Notes under the pieces: model-generated
The model's database searches: none
What the model saw: only the letters and a program-made list of their open reading frames with translations
Told to the model about the DNA's origin: nothing
Position numbers and translations under genes: made by a program
Assembly: GCA_035519535.1 (NCBI GenBank)
Contig: DATIWF010000077.1
Coordinates: 1-64,000 of the forward strand
Length of the DNA: 64,000 nucleotides
Source: DATEGZ01 sp035519535
GTDB taxonomy: Bacteria > Acidobacteriota > Vicinamibacteria > Vicinamibacterales > SCN-69-37
Direction: 5' to 3'
Shown here: positions 62,105 through 64,000 of the stretch, piece by piece
Layout: each line of letters begins with the position of its first letter
Numbering within the stretch: position 1 is the first letter of the stretch

Positions 62105-64000
62105 ATGAAAAGCCCTGCCGTATCGAACGGACGAGCCACCGAGCGCGCAGGGGACGCCTCCCGCGCCGTCGCCGGGCCCGCCTCGATCGGCGGGTTGTCC
62201 CGCGACCAGCTGCTGGCGGTTTACCGCACGATGCTGCTCTCGCGCCGCATCGACGACAAGGAAATCCAGCTCAAGAACCAGAGCCTGATCTTCTTCCAGA
62301 TCAGCGGCGCCGGCCACGAAGCCGTGCTCGTCGCGGCCGGCCTGACGTTGAAGCCGTCGCACGACTGGTTCTACCCGTACTATCGCGACCGCGCGCTGTG
62401 CCTGACCCTCGGCATGACCCCGTACGAGATGTTCCTGAGCGGCGTCGGCGCCAAGGACGATCCGAACAGCGGCGGCCGCCAGATGCCGTCGCACTGGGGC
62501 CATAAACGGCTCAACATCGTGTCGCAGTCGAGCCCCACGGGCACGCAGTGCCTCCAGGCCGTCGGATGCGCGGAAGCCGGCATGCTCTACGAGCGGCTCA
62601 CCGACATTCCGGATCGCGCGCACAAATTCGAGAAGGATGAGGTCGTGTACGTGTCCGTCGGCGACGGCACGACCAGCGAGGGCGAGTTCTGGGAATCGCT
62701 CTCGACCGCGTGCGTGCGCAAACTGCCGGTCGTCTACCTCGTCGAGGACAACGGCTACGCGATCTCCGTGCCGGTCGACGTCCAGACGCCGGGCGGCAGC
62801 GTGTCCAAGCTCGTCGAGACCTATCCGGGCCTCAAGGTCCTCCGCTGCGACGGCACCGATTTCCTCGCCAGCCATCAGACGATGAGCGAGGCCGTCGCCT
62901 GGTGCCGCGCGCGCAAGGGCCCGGCGCTCGTGCACGCCCTCTGCATCCGGCCGTACTCGCACTCCCTCTCGGACGACGAGAAGCTGTACAAGACGCCCGC
63001 CGAGCGCGCGGACGAAGCGAAGCGCGACCCGCTGGCGAAGTTCGCCGCCCTCCTGAAGTCCGCCGATCTGGCGACCGACGCCGACCTGGCCGACATCGCG
63101 AAGGACGTCGATCGCGAAGTCGGCGAGGCCGCCGATGCCGCCGTCAAGGCGGCGAAACCCGCCAAGGACACCGCGGGCCTCTGGGTGTACTCGCCCGACG
63201 TCGATCCGACCTCAGCCGCGTTCGACACGCCCGCCGCGCCCGAGGGCAAGCCGGACACGATGGTCGCGGCGATCAACCGCACGATGAAGGACGAAATGGC
63301 GCGCAACCCGCGCATCGTCGTCTTCGGCGAGGACGTCGCGGACGCCACGCACGCGGCAAATCTGAACGAAGTCCAGGGCAAGGGCGGCGTGTTCAAAGTC
63401 ACGCACGGTCTGCAACGCGCCTACGGACCCGATCGCGTGTTCAACTCCCCGCTCGCGGAAGCGAACATCGTCGGGCGCGCGGTCGGCATGGCGACGCGCG
63501 GCATCAAGCCCGTGGTCGAGATCCAGTTCCTCGACTACATCTGGCCGGCGATGATGCAGCTGCGCAACGAAGTCTCGATGATGCGGTACCGGTCGAGCAA
63601 CTACTTCTCGTGCCCGATGGTGATCCGCGTCGCGAGCGGGGGCTACCTGCGCGGCGGCGCGCCGTACCACAGCCAGTCGGGCGAGAGCATCTTCGCGCAC
63701 TGCCCGGGCATCCGCATCGCGTATCCGTCCAACGCGCAGGACGCCGCGGGCCTCCTGCGGACGGCCATCCGGTGCGACGACCCCGTGCTCTTCATGGAGC
63801 ACAAGCACCTGTACCGCCAGACGTACAACAAGGGCGAGTACCCGGGCGCCAATTACATGATTCCGTTTGGCAAGGCCGCGACCCGGCGAGAGGGCACCGA
63901 CGTCGTCGTCGTCACGTGGGGCGCGCTGGTGCAGCGGTCGCTCCTGGCCGCGCAGCAGGCGGAAAAGGACGGCGTGAGCACGCGGGTCATCGACCTTCGC
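62105..64000 (+). CDS. Fused alpha-beta 2-oxoacid dehydrogenase E1 component (partial, runs off the window)
   Basis: The first 632 codons of an open frame that continues past the window edge. Residues about 30-350 are the E1 alpha subunit: the thiamine-diphosphate motif begins GDG at 186-188 (GDGTTSEGEFWESL) and ends EDNGYAI (214-220), with Asp where Asn is usual. A linker rich in Ala, Lys and Asp (about 320-385) joins the E1 beta part: MVAAINRTMKDEMARNPRIVVFGEDVA, NSPLAEANIVGRAVGMA, VRVASGGY-like IRVASGGYLRGGAPYHSQS, and MEHKHLYRQTYNKGEYP. This is the layout of fused branched-chain 2-oxoacid (or pyruvate) E1 enzymes that feed an E2/E3 complex. Start ATG at 62105, about 47 bases after TATAAT. 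Which oxoacid is used cannot be decided here. Confidence 0.92.
   Translation, partial: MKSPAVSNGRATERAGDASRAVAGPASIGGLSRDQLLAVYRTMLLSRRIDDKEIQLKNQSLIFFQISGAGHEAVLVAAGLTLKPSHDWFYPYYRDRALCLTLGMTPYEMFLSGVGAKDDPNSGGRQMPSHWGHKRLNIVSQSSPTGTQCLQAVGCAEAGMLYERLTDIPDRAHKFEKDEVVYVSVGDGTTSEGEFWESLSTACVRKLPVVYLVEDNGYAISVPVDVQTPGGSVSKLVETYPGLKVLRCDGTDFLASHQTMSEAVAWCRARKGPALVHALCIRPYSHSLSDDEKLYKTPAERADEAKRDPLAKFAALLKSADLATDADLADIAKDVDREVGEAADAAVKAAKPAKDTAGLWVYSPDVDPTSAAFDTPAAPEGKPDTMVAAINRTMKDEMARNPRIVVFGEDVADATHAANLNEVQGKGGVFKVTHGLQRAYGPDRVFNSPLAEANIVGRAVGMATRGIKPVVEIQFLDYIWPAMMQLRNEVSMMRYRSSNYFSCPMVIRVASGGYLRGGAPYHSQSGESIFAHCPGIRIAYPSNAQDAAGLLRTAIRCDDPVLFMEHKHLYRQTYNKGEYPGANYMIPFGKAATRREGTDVVVVTWGALVQRSLLAAQQAEKDGVSTRVIDLR

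Overview
The window is a strongly GC-rich, densely coded bacterial chromosome segment with no rRNA, tRNA, insertion sequence, prophage or CRISPR array that I can see. A complete division and cell-wall (dcw) cluster, a MurE with the meso-diaminopimelate DNPR motif, an ECF/sigma-E type promoter and a large polyprenyl-phosphate glycan locus point to a diderm bacterium. Gene style (fused E1 alpha-beta dehydrogenase, abundant GT-C membrane glycosyltransferases, repeat-bearing gaps) reminds me of Acidobacteriota; that placement is inference and no marker gene proves it.

Layout. Positions 27-3069 hold pgeF, a small SpoVG-like protein and a B12-type radical SAM protein. Positions 3318-19957 (minus strand) are the dcw cluster in the order mraZ-rsmH-ftsL-ftsI-murE-murF-mraY-murD-ftsW-murG-murC-ftsQ-ftsA-ftsZ. 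It is read from a recognisable promoter and a three-copy MraZ operator at 19963-20021, and interrupted only by a structured 371-bp gap between murD and ftsW. murB and ddl are absent from it. A divergent YchF-like GTPase runs the other way from 20126.

Positions 21409-55731 form a long, mostly plus-strand surface-glycan locus. It holds GT4, GT9 and GT2 transferases, two sugar-nucleotide SDR enzymes, a DegT aminotransferase, a Wzx-type flippase, methyltransferases, a GNAT protein, a polysaccharide deacetylase, three radical SAM proteins, and many multi-spanning GT-C-like proteins. Five DPM1-like polyprenyl-phosphate sugar synthases and seven GT-C-like proteins (the seventh at 58810) suggest sugars are charged on a lipid carrier in the cytoplasm and transferred outside. 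No Wza/Wzc export system, Wzy-like polymerase or WaaL-like ligase was recognised, so the final product is unknown.

Positions 55769-64000 return to housekeeping: yqeY, an ECF-type promoter with a terminator about 80 bp downstream (possible small RNA), murJ, a rhomboid protease, a GT-C protein, the htpX-like/lemA pair, a cupin, and the 5' 632 codons of a fused alpha-beta 2-oxoacid dehydrogenase E1 that runs off the window.

The least ordinary material lies between genes: (1) patches of short tandem words of 7-9 nt, often mirrored into inverted repeats, including the heptamer TCTGCCT at three loci; (2) a 26-bp inverted repeat that straddles a stop/start junction at 53777-53844; (3) the candidate ECF-driven small RNA at 56266-56343; (4) several start codons only 6-16 nt downstream of a -10-like hexamer and without a Shine-Dalgarno, suggesting leaderless transcripts.
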